A stretch of 6,621 nt of DNA, from assembly GCA_023135505.1 (NCBI GenBank), contig JAGLTA010000027.1:1-6621 (forward strand), written 5' to 3'. Under the pieces are notes generated by a model. It saw only the letters and a list, made by a program, of their open reading frames with translations. It ran no database searches and was not told where the DNA came from. Position 1 is the stretch's first letter. Every line of letters begins with the position of its first letter. Positions 1-6,598 of this stretch are shown in pieces. Both the position numbers and the translations under genes were made by a program. Source of the stretch: Candidatus Parcubacteria bacterium (GTDB lineage: Bacteria > Patescibacteriota > Patescibacteriia > JAACEG01).

Positions 1-58
1 GAATCGTTTATTATGTCAAGGGGTTTCGCAAAAAAATTTAAGATTAAATATAAAAAGT

Positions 59-1162
59 ATGGTTAAATTTGAAAATAAAAATTGGCATCTGATTGTTACT
101 AGAAATTTATCTTTTTTTCATTCATGTCTTGATAACGCTGGAAATTATTTATGTGCAAAAAAATATGGGCTTCCGTCCAATTATCATATTGCTATTAGTA
201 AAAATGGACGTTTAGGTTATATTTTTGCAAATAAAAAAAATGTGGAAAAATATCGTAAAAAATTAGAAAATATTTGTCTTGATAAAAATAAATTTAAAAA
301 GTTGGAATCGACATATTTTAAATTTGGCGATAAATTATGGAATACAAGTGAATATCTTGAAAAAAATCTTAATATTACATCATTTAAAAATTTTATTAAT
401 GCTTATAGAAATTTAGCAACAGGGCTAGTTATAACAACACATATCGGACGGCATATGCACACATTACTAATTAACAGTCTCCAAAAATATTATCCTAAAA
501 TATCAAAACAAGAGTTAGATATATTGATTGGCAATATTACTTATCCTAATAAAAATACCCCCTTAATTGAGTCGCAGTTATTACTGCTTGAAATTGGCGA
601 AGAATTGCAAAAGAAAAAGTTAAACATAAACAAAATTAAGAATAACCCTAAAATTTATAAAATATTTAAAAATTATATAAAAAAATATTCTTTCATTCCT
701 GTTAATTTTAATGAAGAATCATGGACAGAAAAGCAGATATTAGAGCAATTAAAAAATCTTATGAAAAATAATTGCTCTAAGGAAAGAAAAAATATTTTAA
801 GGCAACATAAAGAAAAAGTTAAATTGTCACAAGAGTTGTTAAGAAAAATTAGAAACAATAAAATTAAAGAAATCGCAAATTCTTTAAAGAAAGGCACTTT
901 TTTAAATGAATATCGGAAATATATTTTTTGTAGAGCGAGTTTGGCTTATAGACTATTATTTAAAAAAATCGCGGAATTATATAATTTATCAGACTGGCGG
1001 GAATGTTGGAAATTTTCGCCCGATGAGATAATACGATTATATTTTAATGATGAAAAAAAATTAATAAAAGTTTTAAAAGAAAGAAAATTAGCAGGAGTTA
1101 TATTTGCTAACAATAAAAATGGTTATCGTATTTTTAATAAAAAAGAACTTAACTTTTTTTAA
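59..1162 (+). CDS. PEP-utilising-enzyme-like protein, N-terminal part (367 aa, ends at an internal stop)
   Basis: This is the N-terminal part of a protein resembling the PEP synthase/pyruvate phosphate dikinase-related proteins common in CPR genomes, which end in a phosphohistidine swivelling domain. No ATP-grasp (nucleotide-binding) domain is visible in this part, so its reaction cannot be stated. It is Lys/Asn/Ile-rich and mostly helical. Segments I associate with the family are a Gly/His-rich stretch near residues 117-135 (TGLVITTHIGRHMH), a TYPNKNTPLIESQ stretch near 161-173 followed by a helix, and an FIPVNFNEESWTEKQ segment near 215-229. The C-terminal end (about residues 315-367) is the usual lead-in to the swivelling domain. 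The ATG at 59 is chosen because the protein then starts close to where relatives begin; there is no clear ribosome binding site. The frame stops at TAA 1160-1162 but stays open in the same frame to 1537, so the product is probably truncated. GC is visibly lower than in murA and ispG. Family assignment is moderately sure and rests largely on the downstream domain. Confidence 0.72.
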   Translation: MVKFENKNWHLIVTRNLSFFHSCLDNAGNYLCAKKYGLPSNYHIAISKNGRLGYIFANKKNVEKYRKKLENICLDKNKFKKLESTYFKFGDKLWNTSEYLEKNLNITSFKNFINAYRNLATGLVITTHIGRHMHTLLINSLQKYYPKISKQELDILIGNITYPNKNTPLIESQLLLLEIGEELQKKKLNINKIKNNPKIYKIFKNYIKKYSFIPVNFNEESWTEKQILEQLKNLMKNNCSKERKNILRQHKEKVKLSQELLRKIRNNKIKEIANSLKKGTFLNEYRKYIFCRASLAYRLLFKKIAELYNLSDWRECWKFSPDEIIRLYFNDEKKLIKVLKERKLAGVIFANNKNGYRIFNKKELNFF

Positions 1163-1321
1163 AAAGATATTAATAAAAAAAGTTATAAAACAAAAGAATC
1201 TAGAAATTATCAAGTTCGCGGAACAATAGCAAATTGTGGTATTATTAAGGGAATTGTAAGTGTAATTTCAGGGAAAGATGATTTTAATAAATTTAAAGAT
1301 AATAATGTTATTGTTACTGCA

Positions 1322-1537
1322 ATGACCTCTGTTGATTTTGTGCCGATAATGAAAAGGGCGTCAGCTTTCGTAACTGATGAAGGCGGTATTACTTCTCATG
1401 CGTCTATCGTTTCCCGTGAGATGAATAAACCCTGTATCATCGGAACTAAAATTGCCACTCAGGTTTTAAAAGATGGGGATTTAGTAGAAGTTGATGCTAA
1501 TAATGGGGTAGTGAAGATTTTAAAAAGAGCAAAATAA
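1322..1537 (+). CDS. PEP-utilising enzyme mobile (phosphohistidine) domain, C-terminal fragment
   Basis: This encodes the core of the swivelling domain (PF00391 type) of PEP synthase, pyruvate phosphate dikinase and enzyme I, where a histidine carries the phosphoryl group between active sites. The diagnostic block is TDEGGITSHASIVSRE, with the phospho-accepting His codon at 1397-1399, followed by PCIIGT and a GDLVEVDANNGVV ending typical of the domain. The domain really begins further upstream: translating from 1163 in this frame gives VRGTIANCGIIKGIVSVI and a second strand ending VIVTA before the ATG at 1322. No ATG, GTG or TTG occurs in frame between 1163 and 1322, and no Shine-Dalgarno-like sequence precedes 1322. 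A protein starting at 1322 would lack the first strands of the fold. I therefore read this as the C-terminal part of the gene starting at 59 rather than an independent gene. The domain identity is very sure; independent translation is doubtful. Confidence 0.6.
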   Translation: MTSVDFVPIMKRASAFVTDEGGITSHASIVSREMNKPCIIGTKIATQVLKDGDLVEVDANNGVVKILKRAK

Positions 1538-1563
1538 TTAATTTAATACTTGATAAATTTTTT

Positions 1564-1893
1564 ATGCTTATTCAATTTATTATAATTCTGTTTTCGCTAT
1601 TTGCGATATCGCGGCTTAAAAATAAGTTAAAAGTTAAAGAGATTGATATTAAAGAATTTTACCTTTGGCTGCTTTTTTGGGTAATTATTATAATCGCTAC
1701 AGTTTGGTTTAGAAAAACAGATATTATAGCGAAATTTTTCGGCGTGGAAAAGGGGGCTGATTTAGCTGTTTATATCTCTATTATAGTTTTATTTTACCTG
1801 CTATTTAAACTAATTGTAAAAATAAAAAAAATAGAGCGTGATATTACTAAAATAACAAGAGAGATAGCTATTAAAAATGCAAGAAAAAATTAA
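1564..1893 (+). CDS. DUF2304-family small membrane protein
   Basis: This 109-residue protein has three predicted membrane segments, at about residues 1-16, 32-49 and 67-85, and a charged helical tail (86-109) with heptad-like spacing that could form a short coiled coil. The layout, the length and the GVEKGADLAVY stretch before the third segment match the DUF2304 family, whose members are usually 110-120 residues. The biochemical role of the family is not known; members often sit near glycosyltransferase and cell-envelope genes, but none is visible beside it here. The start at 1564 places the first hydrophobic segment at the very N-terminus, as in relatives. No Shine-Dalgarno sequence is visible; the bases before the ATG are a run of T. 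It lies 26 bp after the swivelling-domain fragment on the same strand. Its stop codon overlaps the base of the terminator hairpin of the convergent operon. Confidence 0.8.
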   Translation: MLIQFIIILFSLFAISRLKNKLKVKEIDIKEFYLWLLFWVIIIIATVWFRKTDIIAKFFGVEKGADLAVYISIIVLFYLLFKLIVKIKKIERDITKITREIAIKNARKN

Positions 1894-1912
1894 CCCAGTC
1901 ATCCGACGGGGT
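1884..1912 (-). terminator. Intrinsic terminator of the murA-ispG-ispH-PEGA operon
   Basis: Read on the minus strand, positions 1912-1905 (ACCCCGTC) pair with 1900-1893 (GACTGGGT) around the loop GGAT. This is an eight-position stem with one A.G mismatch and several G-C pairs in otherwise AT-only DNA. Three bases after the stem comes a run of six T (1889-1884). Stem plus T-run is the classic rho-independent form. It lies 39 bp beyond the PEGA gene stop and includes the stop codon of the convergent DUF2304 gene. On the plus strand the stem is followed by A-rich DNA, so it should work only for the minus strand. Confidence 0.72.
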
Positions 1913-1953
1913 AAAACTATAAAAAATAATTAAAATTATTTTTTATAGTTTTA
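1912..1953. repeat. Perfect 20-bp AT-rich inverted repeat between convergent genes
   Basis: Positions 1912-1931 are the exact reverse complement of 1934-1953, separated by AA at 1932-1933. Only one pair in each arm is G-C, so the hairpin is long but weak. The right arm includes the stop codon of the PEGA gene (1951-1953). It shares position 1912 with the neighbouring terminator hairpin. It could be a bidirectional pause or terminator element, or protect RNA 3' ends, but on the plus strand no clean T-run follows it. Chance is less likely than usual because all 20 positions match, though low sequence complexity weakens that argument. Confidence 0.65.
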
Positions 1954-3318
1954 AAATATTTCCAATTCAAACAACCCTTTCTGATTTCCAGTTTCGCCGT
2001 TAAAATAAATCTTCTCCCCGTTAAAATTTAAGGAGAAATTATTTATTTTTATTTTATCTGATAAAATTTGGATATTTTTTTCTCTATAATCAAGATCGGT
2101 AATTTTTAATGTTTCCCCAATTTGAAACAATAGATGATTAAAATCGCTATACCATGCAATCTGTTTGACTTCCTCGCTGTATCTTCCGACAAGATTTTTT
2201 TTATTAGTTTTAAAATCATAAATGTATATTTCATAATCATTATTATAGGCTAGACGGTAATAACCGTCTCTTTTTTTACTCCAGACAATATTAGCCGCAT
2301 TATCATTTATAATAATTTTTTTAGTATCAATATTTATTACTGTTAATTTTTGAGATTTTTTATCCATAATTGCAAGAAAATTTTCAGGGCTGTCTTGGAA
2401 TTTAAAATTAAACGGAGGCAGATCTAATAATTTTATTTGCTTATTTTTATTATTTTTATCTATTTCTATTAAAACAGTTTTATTATTTTCGGCTGTTAAA
2501 AGATAGACCGAATTATTAATAATATCAAAATCAAAAAAATTAGATAATTTGCCGTAAATATAAATTTCGTCCAACTTGTAATCCAACAGATTAAACCTAT
2601 AAATTTTTTTGTTATCATTAAAATAAATAATATAATCGCCCTGCCTGTCCCAAAGCAAATTTTTTATTTTGATATTAGGTATTTTTTGCTCCAAATCAAT
2701 CATTTTCCGTAAAGCAAAATTATATATATAATTTTTATCGCCAACTTTAATTAAAAGATTTTTATCTTTATTGGAAAAAACGAAATCGATAAACTGGCTG
2801 TTATCGTTAATTTTTATATTAGAAAAAACATTTGTTAATTCATTGTAAATTTTAAAGTTAAAACCGCCGTTATTTTGAGTTTGTTGAAAAACTAAATTTT
2901 GATTATTAGGAGAATAAATAAAATTTTCAATCTGTCCTTGATAGATTAATGACGGCGCAGCGTTTTTTTTAAACAGAGTAATATTTTTAATTATATTTGC
3001 TTTTTCACTATCTACTTTTATTGTTTTTTCCCATTTTTGCCGCCCATCTTTAGAAATAGATATAATATATTCGTTTGGAGGCAAATCAATAATTTTATAA
3101 GATGTTTCAAGAAAATTAGTCGCTGTTTGAAATTTGCCATTAAGGAAAACCTGAACCTCTTTAGGTTTGAATTCCAATAATATTCCGCCAGTCTGCTGAA
3201 ATTTATTTTTTTTGTAATTATAATTGTAGCCGGAAGAATATAAAAGAATTATGGTTGATAATAATATAAATATAATAATAAAAATTGTATATAAGACTCG
3301 GCGAAAATTTAAAGACAT
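1951..3318 (-). CDS. Membrane-anchored PEGA-domain protein with C-terminal beta-propeller
   Basis: This 455-residue protein has a short basic N-terminus (MSLNFRR), one hydrophobic helix (about residues 8-27) and then a PEGA domain (about 44-116), recognised from TGGILLEFKPKEVQVFLNGK, LPPNEYIISI and the GRQKWEKTIKV ending. The rest (about 120-455) has repeated strand blocks such as FIYSPNNQNLVFQ, LLWDRQGDYIIYF and IAWYSDFNHLLFQ, with the spacing of a TolB/WD40-like beta-propeller. The likely topology is one signal-anchor with the bulk outside the membrane. PEGA domains are found in surface-layer and envelope proteins; the exact role here is unknown, and a part in binding wall polymers or other surface proteins is inference. 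A TTG at 3331-3333 would add five residues, but the ATG at 3316-3318 puts a typical basic stretch before the helix and is preferred. It is the last gene of the operon, 40 bp after ispH. No disulfide-forming cysteines are visible after the helix. Confidence 0.82.
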   Translation of the reverse strand: MSLNFRRVLYTIFIIIFILLSTIILLYSSGYNYNYKKNKFQQTGGILLEFKPKEVQVFLNGKFQTATNFLETSYKIIDLPPNEYIISISKDGRQKWEKTIKVDSEKANIIKNITLFKKNAAPSLIYQGQIENFIYSPNNQNLVFQQTQNNGGFNFKIYNELTNVFSNIKINDNSQFIDFVFSNKDKNLLIKVGDKNYIYNFALRKMIDLEQKIPNIKIKNLLWDRQGDYIIYFNDNKKIYRFNLLDYKLDEIYIYGKLSNFFDFDIINNSVYLLTAENNKTVLIEIDKNNKNKQIKLLDLPPFNFKFQDSPENFLAIMDKKSQKLTVINIDTKKIIINDNAANIVWSKKRDGYYRLAYNNDYEIYIYDFKTNKKNLVGRYSEEVKQIAWYSDFNHLLFQIGETLKITDLDYREKNIQILSDKIKINNFSLNFNGEKIYFNGETGNQKGLFELEIF

Positions 3319-3358
3319 AATGTAACAATGCAAAAATCAAAATAATAAAAAGAATAAT

Positions 3359-4204
3359 TTATTTAGAGACAGTTTTTAATTTATCGTAAATTTCACTAAT
3401 AAGCCATTGAGGCGCTGACGCTCCGGCGCTAACTCCAACCGTATTGAATTTAGAGAATTTTTTTAAATTTAATTTTTTAGCGCTGTTTATAAAAAAAGAA
3501 TTTTTGTTTTTTTGTTTGGATATTTGAAATAATCTAGTTGAATTAGCGCTATGTGTATCGCCAATAACAATAATTGCGTCGTTTTCTTTGGCTAAATTTT
3601 TAATATCTTCCTGCCGATCTTTAGTTGTTTGGCAGATTGTGTTGAATATTTTTATTTTTTTAATTTTTTTTTGTAAAATTACAGTTGCTTCCATAAAATT
3701 TTTTTGATTTTGCGTTGTCTGGCTCACAAATAGAGCGTTTTCAAATTTAGAAAAATCAATATTCCTCAAATCTTTAATTTTAGAGACAATGAGAGCTTGA
3801 TAATCGCACCAACTGTTAGCACCCTTTATTTCTTTATGGCTCTCATCGCCAAAAATTATTATTTTTTTGCCTTGTTTATAAAATTTAAAAATAATTTGCT
3901 GCAGCCTTTTTACTTTAGGGCAAGTCGTGTCAATGATTTTTAGTTTTTTGCTTTTAGCTTTAAATACAATCTCTTTCGCTATTCCATGGGCGGTTATTAT
4001 AATCGTTCCTTTCTGAATATTATTTATAGAGTTGATTTTTTTAATTCCCAATGATTTTATTTTTTTAACAATTTCATGATTATGGCATAAATCGCCCAAT
4101 ATATATATATCGCCATTATTTTGTTTAGCGTGGTTTATAACAGTTTGATACGCCATTTCAACTCCTTGGCAAAATCCGGCGAATTTACTGATTGTTATTT
4201 TCAT
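3359..4204 (-). CDS. ispH: 4-hydroxy-3-methylbut-2-enyl diphosphate reductase (IspH/LytB)
   Basis: IspH performs the last step of the MEP pathway: it reduces HMBPP to IPP and DMAPP with an iron-sulfur cluster, in the cytoplasm. At 281 residues it has the usual bacterial core length. The three cluster cysteines are present: C12 in GFCQGVEMA, C95 in DTTCPKV and C191 in NTICQTTKDRQ. Substrate-binding residues are also there: H41, H73 in TAHGI, H123 and the proton-relay E125 in SHKEIKGA, T163 in SQTT, the ANSTRL block near 220-225 and AGASAP near 260-265. The fold's three lobes are thus complete, so it should be active. It lies 32 bp after ispG and 40 bp before the PEGA gene, on one strand, so it is probably co-transcribed with both. 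The ATG at 4204 gives the standard MKI start; no Shine-Dalgarno sequence is visible. Lys and Asn are enriched, as expected from low GC. Confidence 0.97.
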   Translation of the reverse strand: MKITISKFAGFCQGVEMAYQTVINHAKQNNGDIYILGDLCHNHEIVKKIKSLGIKKINSINNIQKGTIIITAHGIAKEIVFKAKSKKLKIIDTTCPKVKRLQQIIFKFYKQGKKIIIFGDESHKEIKGANSWCDYQALIVSKIKDLRNIDFSKFENALFVSQTTQNQKNFMEATVILQKKIKKIKIFNTICQTTKDRQEDIKNLAKENDAIIVIGDTHSANSTRLFQISKQKNKNSFFINSAKKLNLKKFSKFNTVGVSAGASAPQWLISEIYDKLKTVSK

Positions 4205-4236
4205 AAGTTAATTTTAATAGACCTGTTGTGTAATGC

Positions 4237-5292
4237 TTAAAATTTATTAAGTTCTTTTAGAAATTCGTATAATAAATTTTTTTCTTTTACTTTTTTAATG
4301 ATTTCCCCTTTTTTACAGATTAGTCCGCAATTTTTTCCTCCGATTACGGCAATATCGGCTTCGCGCGCTTCGCCAGGACCGTTAACCGCGCATCCCATTA
4401 CAGCAATATGTATCGATTTTTTATAATCAACGACCGCGTTCTCTATTTTTTTAGTTAAAGCGATTAAATCAATTTCTGTCCGTCCGCAAGTGGGACAGCT
4501 GGTTATTGTCGGACCGAAATTTCTTAAATTCAGAGAACTAAGTATCTCCTTGGCTACCTTTATCTCTTTTGCAGGATCTGCCGTTAAGGATACGCGGACT
4601 GTGTCGCCAATGCCTTCATATAAAAGATGCCCGATTCCGATCGCGGACATTATTGTTCCGCGAAAAGCCGTCCCTGCTTCGGTTATTCCAAGATGCAGCG
4701 GATGGTCAATTTTTGCGCTTAATAATTTATACGCTTCCACAGTTCTTTCTATGTCAGACGCTTTTAGCGAGATAGTAATATCCGCAAAGTTTAATTTTTT
4801 TAAAATATTTATATGCTTAATCGCCGATTCAACCATTGCGCGCGCTGTCGCTCTGTTCTTATATTTTTTTAATATATCTTTTTCTAAAGATCCCGCGTTA
4901 ACTCCGATACGGATAGGTATTTTTTTGCTTTTCGCCGCGCTGACGACTGCGGCGATTTTTTCTTTTGATCCGATATTTCCAGGATTTATCCTTAATTTGT
5001 CAACGCCTTGCTTGATCGCCTCTAAAGCCAAGTCGCTGGAAAAATGAATATCAGCGACTAAGGGAATTTTAATTTTAGTTTTTATTTTTCCTAAATTTTT
5101 CGCTGCCGCTATATTCGGAACAGCGACTCGTATAATTTCACACCCTGCTTTTTCTAATTTTTTTATCTGGCTAACTGTTTTTTTTAAATCAGCCGTATCT
5201 GTATTTGCCATCGATTGGATTGAGATAGGGGAGTTGCCGCCAATAAATAGATCGCCAACTTTGATTTTTTTTGTTTTTTTTCTATTTTGCAT
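4237..5292 (-). CDS. ispG: 4-hydroxy-3-methylbut-2-en-1-yl diphosphate synthase (IspG/GcpE)
   Basis: IspG converts MEcPP to HMBPP, the next-to-last MEP step, using a 4Fe-4S cluster and electrons from a ferredoxin or flavodoxin. The protein is 351 residues, the two-domain bacterial form without the extra insertion domain seen in plants and some bacteria. The N-terminal TIM barrel starts with the IQSMANTDTAD signature (25-35) and includes VADIHFSSDLAL and LRINPGNIGS. The C-terminal iron-sulfur domain carries C266 and C269 in SCPTCGRTEID and C301 in MGCAVNGPGEA, with the cluster-ligating E308. All key residues are present. It starts inside the 3' end of murA, overlapping by 11 bp, which suggests translational coupling; a weak GGAAA lies before its ATG. 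Its product is the substrate of IspH, encoded next. No electron donor gene is in the window. Confidence 0.97.
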   Translation of the reverse strand: MQNRKKTKKIKVGDLFIGGNSPISIQSMANTDTADLKKTVSQIKKLEKAGCEIIRVAVPNIAAAKNLGKIKTKIKIPLVADIHFSSDLALEAIKQGVDKLRINPGNIGSKEKIAAVVSAAKSKKIPIRIGVNAGSLEKDILKKYKNRATARAMVESAIKHINILKKLNFADITISLKASDIERTVEAYKLLSAKIDHPLHLGITEAGTAFRGTIMSAIGIGHLLYEGIGDTVRVSLTADPAKEIKVAKEILSSLNLRNFGPTITSCPTCGRTEIDLIALTKKIENAVVDYKKSIHIAVMGCAVNGPGEAREADIAVIGGKNCGLICKKGEIIKKVKEKNLLYEFLKELNKF

Positions 5293-6535
5293 AAATTTCC
5301 GCGCCTAATTTTTTTAGCCTTTCTACAATATTTTCATATCCGCGTTCAATGTGATTAACATTTCCAATAGCAGTTGTTCCTTTAGCTGCCAGTCCAGCGA
5401 TTACAAGCGTTATTCCAGCGCGCAAATCAGGGCTGTCAACATTTTTCCCAAAAAGTTTTGTCAATCCGTTGACAATAACTCGGTGCGGATCGCACATAAT
5501 AATATTCGCGCCCATCTGGTTTAATTTGCCAGTAAAAAATAGCCTCCCTTCAAAAATCGAATCATGGATTAAGCTCGCGCCTTTTGCTTGTGTCATTAGC
5601 AATGTAAAAGGCGCTTGCAAATCTGTTGGAAAACCCGGATATTCATGAGTGGCTATATCAGTAGCAGTAAATTCGCTATTCGGCAGAGTTTTAATAAAAT
5701 TTTCTCCAATTTCTAATTTTCCTCCAGCCCTTTCTATCATTAATAAAAAATTTTCCAGATGCAAAGGATTGCAATTTGAAATTTTAATTGCGCTATTAGT
5801 TAAAAGTCCCATCACGACAAAAGTTCCTGTTTCTATCCTGTCTGGAATAATAGCCGTATTTTTCGCTTTTAATTTTTTTACTCCGTCTATAATAATAGTA
5901 GATGTTCCTGCTCCTCTTATTTTGGCTCCGCAGCTATTAAGATAATTTGCCAATGCTAAAATTTCTGGTTCTTGAGCCGCGTTTTTTAAAACAGTTTTTC
6001 CTTCGGCTAATGTTGCCGCCATCATAAAAGTTTCTGTTCCAGTCACTGAAATTTTATAGAAAATATAATCGCATCCGCGCAATCCTTTTGTTTTAAAATA
6101 ATAACCGTTTGGTTTTTCTTTTATTTCTGCTCCAAAAGAACGAAATCCGTCAATAAAAATATCAATCGGCCGCTTTCCGATTATGCATCCTCCGGGATGC
6201 GGCAAAATAACTTCTCTGAATCGCGCGAGCATCGGACCGGTTAATATAATTGAAGCGCGCAGACTGCTGCCTAATTTTTTATCAATCGCGATTTTATTTA
6301 TTCTGTCTGTGGAAATTTTCAGCTTGTCGTTCTGTTTTTGCTGAATATCAGCGCCTAAATCTTTTAAAATCAATTGCATCTGTTTAATGTCGCTTATTTT
6401 CGGCATATTGCTTATTTCAGCTTCTCCTTTTAATAAAATAGACGCTGCTAAAGCTTTTAGAGCGTGATTTTTAGCTCCTTTGACTTTAATCTCGCCGCTT
6501 AATTCGCGGCCTCCTTTAATAATGTATTGTTCCAT
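5282..6535 (-). CDS. murA: UDP-N-acetylglucosamine 1-carboxyvinyltransferase (MurA)
   Basis: MurA transfers the enolpyruvyl group of PEP to UDP-GlcNAc, the first committed step of peptidoglycan precursor synthesis, in the cytoplasm. The 417 residues match the usual length. Visible active-site residues, with positions close to Escherichia coli numbering, are K22 and N23 in KGAKNHALK, R93, the catalytic-loop cysteine C117 in HPGGCIIG, D305 in FPTDLQAP and R398 in ERGYENI. The cysteine, rather than aspartate, at 117 is the form that fosfomycin alkylates. Position 24 is His where many MurA proteins have Ala. The two inside-out alpha/beta domains appear complete. The start is the first ATG of the frame and gives the typical MEQYIIKGG beginning. 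It is the first gene of the operon, about 24 bp after the predicted transcription start, and ends in TAG within ispG. Its GC is higher than that of the plus-strand genes, as expected for a conserved gene. Confidence 0.97.
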   Translation of the reverse strand: MEQYIIKGGRELSGEIKVKGAKNHALKALAASILLKGEAEISNMPKISDIKQMQLILKDLGADIQQKQNDKLKISTDRINKIAIDKKLGSSLRASIILTGPMLARFREVILPHPGGCIIGKRPIDIFIDGFRSFGAEIKEKPNGYYFKTKGLRGCDYIFYKISVTGTETFMMAATLAEGKTVLKNAAQEPEILALANYLNSCGAKIRGAGTSTIIIDGVKKLKAKNTAIIPDRIETGTFVVMGLLTNSAIKISNCNPLHLENFLLMIERAGGKLEIGENFIKTLPNSEFTATDIATHEYPGFPTDLQAPFTLLMTQAKGASLIHDSIFEGRLFFTGKLNQMGANIIMCDPHRVIVNGLTKLFGKNVDSPDLRAGITLVIAGLAAKGTTAIGNVNHIERGYENIVERLKKLGAEIYAK

Positions 6536-6565
6536 AATTTTAAATTAAGATTTATTTACTATTCT

Positions 6566-6594
6566 ATTGTAATAAAAAAGAGCAAAGTTGTAAA
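6566..6594 (-). promoter_or_regulatory. Sigma70-type promoter of the murA operon
   Basis: On the minus strand, TTTACA (6594-6589) and TACAAT (6571-6566) are separated by exactly 17 bp. Each matches the housekeeping consensus in about five of six positions. Transcription would start near 6559, leaving a leader of about 24 bases before the murA ATG at 6535. The leader has no Shine-Dalgarno-like sequence and no riboswitch-sized structure. No equally good promoter appears before ispG, ispH or the PEGA gene, in keeping with a single operon. Confidence 0.7.
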
Positions 6595-6598
6595 GGGA

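Larger units (their letters stand above)
59..1537 (+). pseudogene. Whole PEP-utilising protein gene interrupted by one in-frame TAA
   Basis: The two parts listed above are in the same frame and together give about 492 residues if the TAA at 1160-1162 (codon 368) is read as an amino acid. The order, helical body then swivelling domain with histidine at about residue 447, is that of an intact family member. The stop sits in the linker before the domain, directly after a run of seven T and before five A. No residues appear to be missing on either side, and the domain shows no other stop or frame change. A recent nonsense mutation, a sequence error or stop readthrough would all explain this; a bare truncation of an old pseudogene would usually show more decay. 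The DUF2304 gene follows 26 bp downstream on the same strand and may be co-transcribed. Confidence 0.6.

Noticed and set aside
24..54. Promoter before the gene at 59 (TTTCGC and TATAAA)
   Set aside because: The -35 match is poor and the spacing is 19 bp; AT-rich DNA gives such matches by chance.
1..66. Possible C-terminal end of an upstream plus-strand gene
   Set aside because: Two frames are open from the left edge, one stopping at TAA 39-41 and the other at TAA 64-66, overlapping the ATG at 59. At 12 to 21 codons neither can be told from chance, so no gene is called. The PEP-like frame is itself open to the left edge, but the ATG at 59 fits the family start.
673..897. 74-codon minus-strand frame with a hydrophobic, cysteine-rich translation
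   Set aside because: It is antisense to the Lys-rich coding region of the PEP-like gene; Phe, Leu and Ile arise from reading AAA/AAT-rich codons backwards.
1160..1162. TAA reassigned to an amino acid
   Set aside because: Most other genes in the window, including ispG, ispH and the PEGA gene, end at TAA at the expected family length, so TAA works as a stop here.
1154..1166. Programmed -1 frameshift at the T7-A5 run
   Set aside because: The run looks slippery, but the downstream domain is in the same frame as the upstream part, so a single frameshift would lead away from it; the -1 or +2 frame ends by 1229.
4490..5047. 185-codon open frame on the plus strand
   Set aside because: It lies entirely antisense to ispG, whose conserved motifs cover the same DNA; the translation resembles no family.
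5649..5945. 98-codon open frame on the plus strand
   Set aside because: It is antisense to murA and has no family features or ribosome binding site.
6510..6517. Perfect Shine-Dalgarno-like AAAGGAGG inside murA
   Set aside because: On the minus strand it encodes the conserved Lys-Gly-Gly near the N-terminus and no start codon follows at suitable distance.
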